Shown: positions 1 to 6,603 of the stretch, one piece after another
Position numbering within the stretch: the first letter of the stretch is position 1
Layout: each line of letters starts with the position of its first letter
NCBI GenBank assembly: GCA_035286585.1
Contig: DATEDC010000109.1
Coordinates: 1 to 13,347, forward strand
Source of the DNA: DSOS01 sp035286585
GTDB taxonomy: Bacteria; Chloroflexota; Anaerolineae; Anaerolineales; UBA4823
Length of the DNA: 13,347 bases
Reading direction: 5' to 3'
Position numbers and translations under genes: made by a program
The notes under the pieces: model-generated
The model's input: the letters and a program-made list of their open reading frames with translations, nothing else
What the model was told of the DNA's origin: nothing
Database searches by the model: none

Positions 1-675
1 CCGGACGAGCCGTGGAGCCTGGTGCAGAAGCTGCCCGTACAATACAACATCGGCCACATCACCGCGGCTGAAGGCGACACCGCTTCTCCGGATGGGCAGT
101 ACGTGGTAGCCTTGAACAAATGGTCTATCGATCGTTTTGCGAACGTAGGCCCGTTGCTGCCGCAGAACTTTCAGCTTGTGGATGTCAGCCAGAGCGGCGA
201 CCAAATGAAGCTGCTTTATGATATGCCCGTTGGCATGGCAGAGCCGCACTACGCTCAAATCATTAAGGCGGATAAGCTCCAACCCTTCACTGTCTACCCG
301 GAAGTAGGCTGGAATCCGGACACGATGAGTGTAGATCCCAATGCCATCACCAGCGAAGCGGAGGCGCGGGTGGAGCGAAACGGGAATGAAGTGGAAATCT
401 GGATGACCGTGGTGCGCTCGCACTTCAACCCCGAACGCGTCCAGATCAAGAAAGGCGACCACGTCACCTGGCATCTGACCAACCTGGAGCAAACCCGGGA
501 TGCCACCCATGGATTCGCTCTCTCCGGCTATAACATCAACTTGAGCCTGGAGCCTGGCGAAACCCAGACCGTCGAGTTTGATGCTACGTTGTCAGGCACC
601 TTCACGTATTACTGCACCGAATTCTGCTCTGCTCTACACCTGGAGATGTTGGGTTATTTCATGGTTGAGCCTTAA
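1..675 (+). CDS. nosZ: Nitrous oxide reductase NosZ, C-terminal part (5'-truncated by the window edge)
   Basis: The last 224 residues of NosZ, the periplasmic copper enzyme that reduces N2O to N2. The frame is open to base 1, so the true start lies upstream. Visible residues 1-115 are the end of the seven-bladed propeller. NIGHI (His19) and AEPHY (His83) match the last two CuZ-ligand histidines of the family (GHIN and AEPH motifs), and NKWSIDRF plus GPLLPQNFQLVD between them are typical of the clade II (atypical) enzymes. Residues 130-224 are the cupredoxin CuA domain with His170, Cys205, Cys209, His213 and Met216 (C-x3-C-x3-H-x2-M). Glu207 sits where clade I enzymes usually have Trp, as in cytochrome oxidase subunit II. 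The Sec or Tat signal that would settle the clade is outside the window. It heads the nos genes that follow on the same strand. Confidence 0.97.
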   Translation, partial: PDEPWSLVQKLPVQYNIGHITAAEGDTASPDGQYVVALNKWSIDRFANVGPLLPQNFQLVDVSQSGDQMKLLYDMPVGMAEPHYAQIIKADKLQPFTVYPEVGWNPDTMSVDPNAITSEAEARVERNGNEVEIWMTVVRSHFNPERVQIKKGDHVTWHLTNLEQTRDATHGFALSGYNINLSLEPGETQTVEFDATLSGTFTYYCTEFCSALHLEMLGYFMVEP

Positions 676-689
676 TCTCGGGTTCATTG

Positions 690-721
690 GCTGCTGGCGC
701 AACTATGATTGCGCCAGCAGC
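690..721 (+). terminator. Perfect 13-bp stem-loop between nosZ and the next nos gene
   Basis: Arms 690-702 and 709-721 are perfectly complementary (GCTGCTGGCGCAA with its reverse complement) around a 6-nt loop. No T-tract follows, so a classical Rho-independent terminator is doubtful. It more likely stabilises the 3' end of the nosZ message or works as a partial terminator/processing site, keeping the enzyme message more abundant than the maturation genes downstream. The structure is directly visible; its role is inference. Confidence 0.7.
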
Positions 722-752
722 GCTCGATGCAGGTTCCTACATGTGAGGTCGT

Positions 753-1427
753 ATGTTTCAGAAATTAATTGTTTCCCTGGATTTGAAAGTCCTTCTTCCC
801 GATGGCAGCCAGCGCCGCTTGTTCGATTATCTTCTGCCTTCTGCTTTCCTGATGGCGGCTGCGTTGCTGTTGGTCGTATCCATGTTCATGCCTTACTGGC
901 AGATGAGGATGAACGCTCCCCAATATCCAGATGGCCTGTTCGTCAACGTATATATTAATCATTTAGATGGCGATATCCGTGAAATTGACGCCCTGAATCA
1001 CTACCTGGGCATGCCCCCGTTGGATGAGGGCGGGCGGTTTGAGCGCTCCATTTCATTTTTGGCGGTGGGTGTTTTGGGGATGCTGCTCATGGCGGGGGTT
1101 TTCATCGGCAACCAGTGGGCCGGCGTGCTGGCCTTGCCGGCTCTAGCCTGGCCAATCATCTTCCTGGCAGACTTATGGCTGATCCTGTATCGCTACGGCC
1201 ACAGTATCGATCCAGAGTCTGCCCTGGGCAGTGCCATTGACCCATTCACCCCCCCGATCCTTGGCCTGGGTACGGTGGGGCAGTTTGGCACGCTTGCCTC
1301 CTTCCAACCAGGTCTATATCTCTCATTCGTGGCTTGCTCCCTGATCCTGGTTGGCTTGTGGTTCCACCGCCGGGCTTACAAGCCCGTTGTCGAGGCCCAC
1401 AAAAGACTCTCTGTAGCAAACACCTGA
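753..1427 (+). CDS. Nos-cluster integral membrane protein, NosB-like
   Basis: A 224-residue membrane protein with about four predicted helices (residues 27-48, 100-119, 122-146, 188-205). A loop of about 50 residues after helix 1 carries the strongest family marks: PYWQMRMNAPQYPDGL (48-62) and a DALNHYLGM stretch (79-87). I recall similar APQYP-x-GL / NHYIGM proteins beside nosZ and nosL in clade II clusters of Bacteroidetes and Chloroflexi. It may correspond to the protein called NosB there, but I cannot confirm that by alignment. The biochemical role is unknown; a part in electron transfer or NosZ maturation at the membrane is a guess from context. The start is supported by GTGAGGT just before ATG 753. 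It lies 77 nt after nosZ and 12 nt before nosD. Confidence 0.8.
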   Translation: MFQKLIVSLDLKVLLPDGSQRRLFDYLLPSAFLMAAALLLVVSMFMPYWQMRMNAPQYPDGLFVNVYINHLDGDIREIDALNHYLGMPPLDEGGRFERSISFLAVGVLGMLLMAGVFIGNQWAGVLALPALAWPIIFLADLWLILYRYGHSIDPESALGSAIDPFTPPILGLGTVGQFGTLASFQPGLYLSFVACSLILVGLWFHRRAYKPVVEAHKRLSVANT

Positions 1428-1439
1428 AGGTGTTCTGTT

Positions 1440-3797
1440 ATGCGCCTGCGGTTGTATGCTTTTTCAGTGTTCCTGCTTCTCAGCCTGTTTTCAGGCATGG
1501 TTGAGGCCGCAAGCGCAGCCACAACAGGTGCAGCCACCTGGGTTGTCTCGCCCCATGGCCCATACACCACCATCCAGCAGGCAATCGGAAAGGCTTCCGA
1601 TGGAGATACCATCCTGGTGAAACCGGGAATTTATGCAGGTCCTTTGGTGGTAGAAAAATCGGTTCGCCTGGATGGGGAAGACTGGCCTGTCATCGACGGC
1701 GGCGGCAAGGAAATGGTGGTTTCGCTGGCCGCACCAGGCGCTTACTTTGGGGGCTTTGTCGTCCGCGGCAGCGGCTCCGAGCCGGACCGCGATCACGCCG
1801 GAATTGTGCTCAAAGCGCCAGATATCCGGGTTGAGAATAACCGCCTGTATGATGTGTTGTTCGGGATTTTTGTAGCTCAAGCAGACCGGGCGGTAGTGCG
1901 CGGTAACGACATCACCAGCAAGGCGGAATACGATATCGCCCGTAAAGGCGACGCCATCCGAATATGGTACAGCCAGGATGTGGTGATCGAAAACAACCTG
2001 GTTCACGAGGCCCGCGACCTGGTAGCATGGTATTCCAAGAACCTCGTTTTTCGCAATAACGTTGTCCAGAACGGGCGCTATGGAGTTCATTTGATGTACA
2101 GCGATAACGCCACCATCTCCGGAAATCTTGTTCAGAACAATGCGGTGGGTATTTATATCATGTACTCACGCCAGGTAAATTTACTGAATAATGACATCCG
2201 CCGCCAGCGCGGGCCAAGCGGTTACGCTTTGGGCTTTAAAGACGCTGACAATGTTTTGGCGCAGAATAATCTGCTGGTCGATAACCGGGCGGGCGTTTTT
2301 ATGGACGGCACACCCTATCGTCCAGATAGCTATGCCCGCTTTGAAAATAATATTATCGCTTTCAACGATATCGGCGTGCTCCTTTTCAGCTTCGTCAATC
2401 GGGCGGAGTTTCGGGGGAACACGTTGTGGGAAAATGTTCAGCCAACTGCGTTGCAGGGCAGTGGGAAAGCTGGCGCCAATATCTGGGAAGGAAATTACTG
2501 GAGCGACTACACCGGCTTCGATGCCGATGGGGATGGGTTTGGCGATGTGCCCTATCGCTCGGATCGCTTTTTTGAAGGCTTGATGGATCGGGAACCCCGG
2601 CTGCGTGCCTTATTGTTCAGTCCGGCTGCCCAGGCGATTGAATTTGCCTCGCTCTCATTCCCGGTGATCAAGCCCCAGCCCAAGCTGGAAGACCCGCGCC
2701 CATCCGTAATCCCCAGAGAAATCCCCGCCTCGGCCCGCTCTCAAAATTCGCGACTCCAGAGCTTAAATCTGGCCGCGGCTGGTGGGGCGCTGTTACTGGT
2801 TGGTATAGGTATGATAATCCTGGGTGTATCAGGAGGACGGCGGATGATAAAACTGGATAGAAATCCAATAAATGCACGCACAAATTCACAATCTCAAGTG
2901 TCTGACCGAGGCGCGGAAGCACCTTTGGTTCAGGTGACAGGTCTTACCAAATGTTACGGCAAAGTAGCCGTGTTGAAGGATATCAGCCTGGAAATTTATC
3001 CCGGCGAGGCTTTGGCGTTATGGGGAGAAAACGGCGCGGGAAAGACAACCTTGCTGAAAGCAATTCTAGGACTGGTGCGTTTTCAAGGCCAGGTTGCTGT
3101 CGCTGGTGAGAACGTCGTCCGGCAGGGCAAACAAACGCGGGGCAAAATCGGCTACGTTCCCCAGGAGGCGGTCTTTTACGATATGAGCGTGGGCGATACG
3201 CTGGCGTTCTACGCCCGGTTAAAGAAAGTTTCACCCCAGCGCATCCCTCCGCTGCTGGAAGGACTCGGTCTTCTCCCCCATCGGGACAAACCCGTCCCGG
3301 CGCTCTCTGGCGGCCTGAAGCAGCGCCTGGCCCTGGCTGTGGCGCTGCTGTCTGACCCGCCGTTATTGCTGCTGGATGAGCCCACTGCGAACCTGGACGC
3401 TCGCGCCCGTAAAGATTACCTGGGACTTCTACTGCAACTGCGAAACGAAGGCAAAACCATCTTGTTCGCCTCACATCGCCTGGATGAAGTGGAAACCCTG
3501 GCTGACCGCGCTGTGATCCTGAATGGAGGCCAAAGAGCGGATGAACTTGAGCCTGGCAGGCTGCGGGCCCATCTGGCTCCCCAGGTGGTTTTGACCATGT
3601 GGGTTCCAGAGGGACAACGCCAGCAGGCTTTAGATTATCTCCAGGATCGTGGCTGGGAGGCTCATGTCAATGGGCGGGGGACGGTGATCGTTCAGATAAG
3701 CGCCGAAGATAAGGTCCATGCGCTGCAGTGCTTGGGTGAACGCGGGATTATCGTGCAGGATTTTGAGATCGAAGGAGTGAATAGCGCATGGAATTGA
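1440..3797 (+). CDS. nosDF: NosD-NosF fusion: periplasmic beta-helix protein joined to the copper-maturation ABC ATPase
   Basis: One 785-residue ORF covers two normally separate proteins. Residues 1-26 are a signal peptide. About 35-390 form the right-handed beta-helix of NosD, with repeated NN-x-V turns and the typical GNYWSDYTGFD (351-361) ending in a DGDGFGDVPY stretch. A helix at 443-464 is followed by GGRR, consistent with the C-terminal side being cytoplasmic. Residues about 495-785 are NosF, with Walker A GENGAGKTT (529-537), Q-loop Gln575, signature LSGGLKQR (622-629), Walker B LLLLDEP (642-648), D-loop NLDA (651-654) and switch His679. NosDFY is the ABC system that supports assembly of the NosZ copper centres. 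An in-frame ATG at 2844 (Met469) has an ideal AGGAGG seven bases upstream, so free NosF (317 aa) could also be made. Both halves look full length and no active-site residue is missing. It overlaps nosY by 10 bp. Confidence 0.93.
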   Translation: MRLRLYAFSVFLLLSLFSGMVEAASAATTGAATWVVSPHGPYTTIQQAIGKASDGDTILVKPGIYAGPLVVEKSVRLDGEDWPVIDGGGKEMVVSLAAPGAYFGGFVVRGSGSEPDRDHAGIVLKAPDIRVENNRLYDVLFGIFVAQADRAVVRGNDITSKAEYDIARKGDAIRIWYSQDVVIENNLVHEARDLVAWYSKNLVFRNNVVQNGRYGVHLMYSDNATISGNLVQNNAVGIYIMYSRQVNLLNNDIRRQRGPSGYALGFKDADNVLAQNNLLVDNRAGVFMDGTPYRPDSYARFENNIIAFNDIGVLLFSFVNRAEFRGNTLWENVQPTALQGSGKAGANIWEGNYWSDYTGFDADGDGFGDVPYRSDRFFEGLMDREPRLRALLFSPAAQAIEFASLSFPVIKPQPKLEDPRPSVIPREIPASARSQNSRLQSLNLAAAGGALLLVGIGMIILGVSGGRRMIKLDRNPINARTNSQSQVSDRGAEAPLVQVTGLTKCYGKVAVLKDISLEIYPGEALALWGENGAGKTTLLKAILGLVRFQGQVAVAGENVVRQGKQTRGKIGYVPQEAVFYDMSVGDTLAFYARLKKVSPQRIPPLLEGLGLLPHRDKPVPALSGGLKQRLALAVALLSDPPLLLLDEPTANLDARARKDYLGLLLQLRNEGKTILFASHRLDEVETLADRAVILNGGQRADELEPGRLRAHLAPQVVLTMWVPEGQRQQALDYLQDRGWEAHVNGRGTVIVQISAEDKVHALQCLGERGIIVQDFEIEGVNSAWN
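2831..2846 (+). promoter_or_regulatory. Internal ribosome binding site and start codon for NosF inside the nosDF ORF
   Basis: AGGAGG at 2831-2836, a 7-nt spacer, then ATG at 2844-2846, in frame with the whole ORF and 26 codons before the first NosF core residues. This is the strongest Shine-Dalgarno in the nos operon. TGATAA, two tandem stops in the +1 frame, overlaps the ATG, just where a separate nosD gene would be expected to end. It suggests NosF can start translation independently. Confidence 0.7.
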
Positions 3798-4612
3798 GTG
3801 TAACCTGGACAATTGCACTGCGAGAGCTGCGTGAGGCGTTGCGCAATAAATGGCTGGTTGGATTTGCGATCGGATTTGCCGTGCTGTCCCTGGCGCTTTC
3901 ACGTACCAGCCTGTCCTCTGCAGGATATGCCGGGCTGGGCGGTTTTGGGCGCACCGCAGCCAGCATGGTCAACGCTTTATTGCTCTTTGTTCCCTTGCTC
4001 GGGTTGAGTGTTGGCGCCGGGGTGATTGCGGGTGATCGCGAGCACGGTTCCCTGCTCTACCTGCAAGCTCAGCCGGTGAGTAAAACGGAGATATTCCTGG
4101 GTAAAGCCCTGGGCACTTCGCTGGGTGCGATAGCTGCCTTATCGGTTGGTTTTGGGATCGCCATGCTGACCTTAGCCGCCAGCGGGGCCTCAAATGCGAC
4201 TGCCTTTCTCAGCCTGGCAAGTTACACTTTGCTGCTGTTACTGGCCTCGCTGGGTTTGGGTTTTTTGATCAGTTCCTTGACGTCTCGAACCGCCACGGCG
4301 ACAGGGGCGGCGCTGCTGCTCTGGCTGGGGGTGGCCTTCTTGGGCGACCTGACTTTGATTGGGACCGTGCTGGCATTGCGCCCATCGCCAGCCAATTTGC
4401 TCGCTTTGCTGATGGTTAATCCTCTACAGCTTTTCAAGCTCGGCGCGATTCTCAGTTTACATGCCACCCTGGATACACTGGGTGCAGCCGGGCAATATGC
4501 GCTTTTTCATTTTGGGCAGGCTCTACCCTGGTTGCTGACCGCGCTGTTGCTGGCCTGGACGGTGGCTGCGTTCGGTTTGGCGCTTACGCTGTTCAACCGG
4601 TGGAACGCCTGA
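3788..4612 (+). CDS. nosY: NosY, permease of the Nos copper-maturation ABC transporter
   Basis: A 274-residue ABC-2-type membrane protein with about six hydrophobic segments (residues 22-38, 58-80, 108-131, 143-163, 173-196 and 247-268). The GVIAGDREHGSLLYLQAQPVSKTEIFLGK stretch at 78-106, with its charged coupling-helix region, is characteristic of the NosY family and typically faces the NosF ATPase. It should dimerise and link cytoplasmic ATP hydrolysis to periplasmic NosD and NosL for building the CuZ and CuA sites. AAGGAG at 3772-3777 lies 10 nt before ATG 3788. The start overlaps the end of the NosD-NosF ORF by 10 bp, so translation is probably coupled. Length is normal for the family, and nothing looks broken. 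Confidence 0.94.
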   Translation: MELSVTWTIALRELREALRNKWLVGFAIGFAVLSLALSRTSLSSAGYAGLGGFGRTAASMVNALLLFVPLLGLSVGAGVIAGDREHGSLLYLQAQPVSKTEIFLGKALGTSLGAIAALSVGFGIAMLTLAASGASNATAFLSLASYTLLLLLASLGLGFLISSLTSRTATATGAALLLWLGVAFLGDLTLIGTVLALRPSPANLLALLMVNPLQLFKLGAILSLHATLDTLGAAGQYALFHFGQALPWLLTALLLAWTVAAFGLALTLFNRWNA

Positions 4613-4631
4613 ATCAATTAATATAGATGGG

Positions 4632-5117
4632 ATGGAACAAAACGGATTGCTAAAACGAAGCCAAAAACTGCTCATCGTCACCTTGCTAAGCCTGGCTCTG
4701 GCGGCGTGCCAGCCAAAGGAAGTGGAGCTCGAACCGCCCGAAATCGCCTATGGGCAGGACGTTTGCGACCGTTGCGGCATGATCATTGGCGAGCCGCGCT
4801 ATGCCTCCGCGACACAGCTGAGCAAAGGCGATTACCTGAAGTTCGACGATGCCGGCGAAATGTTCGCTTACCACGCGGCCAACCCGGATATCGAAGTTCT
4901 GGCCTGGTGGGTTCACGACCATCCCAGCGAGGAATGGATCTCAGGTGAAACTGCTTTTTATGTCAAAAGCGACACGCTCAGCACACCCATGGGCACAGGA
5001 ATCGCTTGCTTTGCTGACGAGGCCGATGCCAGGCAATTCGCCGCTGAGCAGAATGGTAAAGTGTATTCCTTTAGTGAAATCCAAAAGGTTCCCATCAGCC
5101 ACTCGATGGGTGATTGA
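4632..5117 (+). CDS. nosL: NosL, lipoprotein copper chaperone for NosZ maturation
   Basis: A 161-residue protein with a lipoprotein signal peptide: a basic N-terminus, a hydrophobic core at 13-25 and a lipobox LAAC with acyl-Cys26. The NosL motif DVCDRCGMII follows (43-52; Cys45, Cys48, Met50), then KFDDAGEMFAY (79-89) and a late MGTGIACF element (124-131), all family hallmarks. NosL binds Cu(I) on the outer face of the membrane and passes it to the NosDFY/NosZ assembly path. The gene lies 19 nt after nosY. ATG 4632 is preceded only by a weak AGATGGG, but no better in-frame start precedes the signal peptide. It is placed in the same operon as nosZ and nosDF. Confidence 0.94.
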   Translation: MEQNGLLKRSQKLLIVTLLSLALAACQPKEVELEPPEIAYGQDVCDRCGMIIGEPRYASATQLSKGDYLKFDDAGEMFAYHAANPDIEVLAWWVHDHPSEEWISGETAFYVKSDTLSTPMGTGIACFADEADARQFAAEQNGKVYSFSEIQKVPISHSMGD

Positions 5118-5145
5118 TCAATTCAATCCAATACAGGAGATGTTT

Positions 5146-5529
5146 ATGCTCAAAAAAACCGTTTTTTATCTCGTTCTGGCTGCTCTGTTGGCGCTGGCGC
5201 TTTCTGCCTGCGGCTCAGGCACGCCAGAAGCCTCTCCAACCCCGGCTGGGGACGCAGGGTTGGGGAAAGAGGCTTACATGACAACCTGCATAGCCTGTCA
5301 TGGCCCGAATGCGGAGGGCATGCCGAATCTGGGTAAAGACCTGACCACAAGCGAATTCGTGCGCTCCAAAACCAACCAGGAATTGGTGGAATTCTTCAAG
5401 GTAGGTCGCCCGGCTTCGGACCCGCTGAACACCACCGGCGTGGATATGCCCCCCAGAGGCGGCAACCCAGCTTTGACCGACGAGGATCTGTTAAATATCG
5501 CCGCGTTCATCCGCTCCATCCAAAAGTAA
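5146..5529 (+). CDS. Class I-type monoheme cytochrome c lipoprotein of the nos operon
   Basis: A 127-residue protein with a lipoprotein signal ending in LSAC (acyl-Cys22), a short Ser/Pro/Thr-rich linker, one heme site CIACH (48-52) and a downstream VDMPPRGG whose Met101 is the likely sixth heme ligand. LTDEDLLNIAAFIRSI (110-125) is the typical C-terminal helix of small class I cytochromes. AGGAG at 5135-5139 gives 6-nt spacing to ATG 5146. An ATG at 5140 is in frame but too close to that site, and the frame stays open further upstream inside nosL without a start that fits. It lies 28 nt after nosL and before a strong terminator. By analogy with cytochromes coded in other clade II clusters, it may donate electrons to NosZ; this is inference. 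Confidence 0.9.
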   Translation: MLKKTVFYLVLAALLALALSACGSGTPEASPTPAGDAGLGKEAYMTTCIACHGPNAEGMPNLGKDLTTSEFVRSKTNQELVEFFKVGRPASDPLNTTGVDMPPRGGNPALTDEDLLNIAAFIRSIQK

Positions 5530-5536
5530 ATGCAAC

Positions 5537-5570
5537 CCGGGAGGCGTTGCAGCCCAACGACGCCTCCCGG
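5537..5570 (+). terminator. Terminator of the nos operon
   Basis: An 11-bp perfect GC-rich stem, CCGGGAGGCGT (5537-5547) with its complement at 5560-5570, extendable by a G-T and a G-C pair. It is followed nine bases later by a short TTTTAA run. It lies 7 nt after the cytochrome stop codon, so it should close the nos transcript, although the T-run is modest. Confidence 0.8.
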
Positions 5571-5596
5571 AACATAGTTTTAACAGACTTACAGGT

Positions 5597-5848
5597 ATGA
5601 GCGCCTTATCTCAATTTCCCAGCCTCACTCCCGAGGGAGACCTGATCGACCCGGAAACCGGTCTGCCCCTGCCAGACCCATTCCCGGATTATATTCCTTG
5701 CCCGCACTGCGGCGAGGCGGAAGTTGAGGTATGGTGTTTTCAGGCTGGCGGCATTTGCCACAATTGCGCAGGGTGGGTCGATTATCCCAAGCCAGATTTT
5801 TGTGGATTGGCGCCATACTGTAAGCAATGTGAGAGACACACGCCCTAG
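5597..5848 (+). CDS. Small 8-Cys zinc-ribbon-like protein of unknown function
   Basis: An 83-residue protein I do not recognise. Eight cysteines fall in pairs: CPHC (35-38), Cys47, CHNC (54-57), Cys69 and CKQC (75-78). That pattern suits two small zinc or iron-binding knuckles. The N-terminal 30 residues are Pro- and Asp-rich (DPETGLPLPDPFPDY) and have no signal peptide, so it is probably cytoplasmic. ACAGGT lies just before ATG 5597. The gene follows the nos terminator by 26 nt, so it would need its own promoter or read-through. Its TAG stop interlocks with the TAG of the crp/fnr gene on the other strand. The conserved-looking Cys pattern argues that it is a real gene. Confidence 0.72.
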   Translation: MSALSQFPSLTPEGDLIDPETGLPLPDPFPDYIPCPHCGEAEVEVWCFQAGGICHNCAGWVDYPKPDFCGLAPYCKQCERHTP

Positions 5849-6543
5849 TTGGCGATGTCTTCGAGCTTTTCCTTGTTTTTTACCACCAGGTACCCACCGC
5901 GGTGGGTTGAAATCAGGCCTTCTTTTTGAAAGCGAGAGATCGTGCGAATTGCAGTTTCTAAAGTTGTGCAGGCCATGTCGGCCAAATCCTGGCGCGATAA
6001 AGGTATGGTGATCATTTTACCTTCGGGTGTATCCCGTCCGACGCGCAGAGACAGCTTGAGCAGTATATGAGCCATACGGCGTTCCACACGCTCGCCAACC
6101 ATGGTTTGCATATTGAGCATGGAGAGATGGCGATTTCCCAACATTTTCAGTAATTTCAGCATTGTCGATGGACTTTGCAATAAAAATGTTATGTATGTTT
6201 CTCTGGAAAAGCTGGCCAGGGTGGCGTCTTCCATGGCAATAGCCGTCGCCGGATGGGTGGGGAAGAACAGAACCGTCCCCCCGAAGGCTTCGCCCGGGGA
6301 AATGATCTCCAGGATGACCTCGCGCCCATCGGTGTCGTGATACACAATTTTTACCCGCCCAGAATTTACCAGCCAGACCCGCTCGCACGGGTCGCCTTGG
6401 TAGAAGATGGGCTGGTCGCGATCCACTTGTTCGAAGCGGGTCTGCGCGGCCAACTGGGCAATATCCGTATCCGACAGATCCGATAACAAGGGAAATTGCC
6501 TCAGCAAATGGGTTGCAGTTTCTAATGTGTTGAGTTGAGCCAT
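5845..6543 (-). CDS. Crp/Fnr-family transcriptional regulator
   Basis: A 232-residue regulator. Residues 15-130 are a cyclic-nucleotide-binding-like sensor barrel (GDPCERVWLVNSGRVKI at 50-66, SPGEAFGGTVLF at 82-93). A dimerisation helix follows at about 133-150, then a winged helix-turn-helix at 150-230 with LSRQDLADMACTTLETAIRTISRF (182-205). The recognition helix ETAIR keeps the Glu and Arg of FNR-type proteins but has Ile instead of Ser. There is no N-terminal cysteine cluster (only Cys53 and Cys192), so it is not an oxygen-sensing [4Fe-4S] FNR; the signal could be NO, heme-bound gas or another ligand. The frame is open upstream to 6639, but ATG 6543 fits the family length and sits 9 nt after an extended -10 box. 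Control of the nos operon and of the divergent cytochrome is plausible but not shown. Confidence 0.92.
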   Translation of the reverse strand: MAQLNTLETATHLLRQFPLLSDLSDTDIAQLAAQTRFEQVDRDQPIFYQGDPCERVWLVNSGRVKIVYHDTDGREVILEIISPGEAFGGTVLFFPTHPATAIAMEDATLASFSRETYITFLLQSPSTMLKLLKMLGNRHLSMLNMQTMVGERVERRMAHILLKLSLRVGRDTPEGKMITIPLSRQDLADMACTTLETAIRTISRFQKEGLISTHRGGYLVVKNKEKLEDIAN

Positions 6544-6552
6544 ATTCGAAAA

Positions 6553-6561
6553 ATTATAACA
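6553..6561 (-). promoter_or_regulatory. Extended -10 promoter of the crp/fnr gene (probably leaderless mRNA)
   Basis: On the minus strand TGTTATAAT (6561 to 6553) is a perfect extended -10 element (TGn followed by TATAAT). The start codon lies only 9 nt beyond it, so transcription should begin within about 3 nt of ATG 6543. No good -35 box is seen at normal spacing, as is common for extended -10 promoters, and no Shine-Dalgarno precedes the ATG. Confidence 0.6.
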
Positions 6562-6570
6562 AATATTCCC

Positions 6571-6586
6571 CATTGCAGCAGCAATG
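6571..6586. promoter_or_regulatory. Candidate operator palindrome at the -35 position of the crp/fnr promoter
   Basis: CATTGC (6571-6576) and GCAATG (6581-6586) form a perfect 6-4-6 inverted repeat that falls where the -35 box would be. TTG and CAA are 6 nt apart, two fewer than in an FNR box, so it is not a standard FNR or CRP site. It could be the regulator's own operator. Confidence 0.35.
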
Positions 6587-6603
6587 CACGTATTGAGAAA
6601 ATG

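Noticed and set aside
1491..2090. 199-codon antisense frame opposite nosD
   Set aside because: No recognisable domain; it is the complement of a well-supported NosD coding region and has no ribosome site or promoter.
5113..5122. ATTGATCAAT palindrome at the nosL stop, similar to an FNR half-site pair
   Set aside because: An FNR box needs TTGAT-N4-ATCAA; here the arms abut with no spacer, and the site is inside an operon over a stop codon.
4849..5145. Long N-terminal extension of the cytochrome c frame into nosL
   Set aside because: It lies out of frame over conserved NosL sequence; the lipoprotein signal and AGGAG fix the start at 5146.
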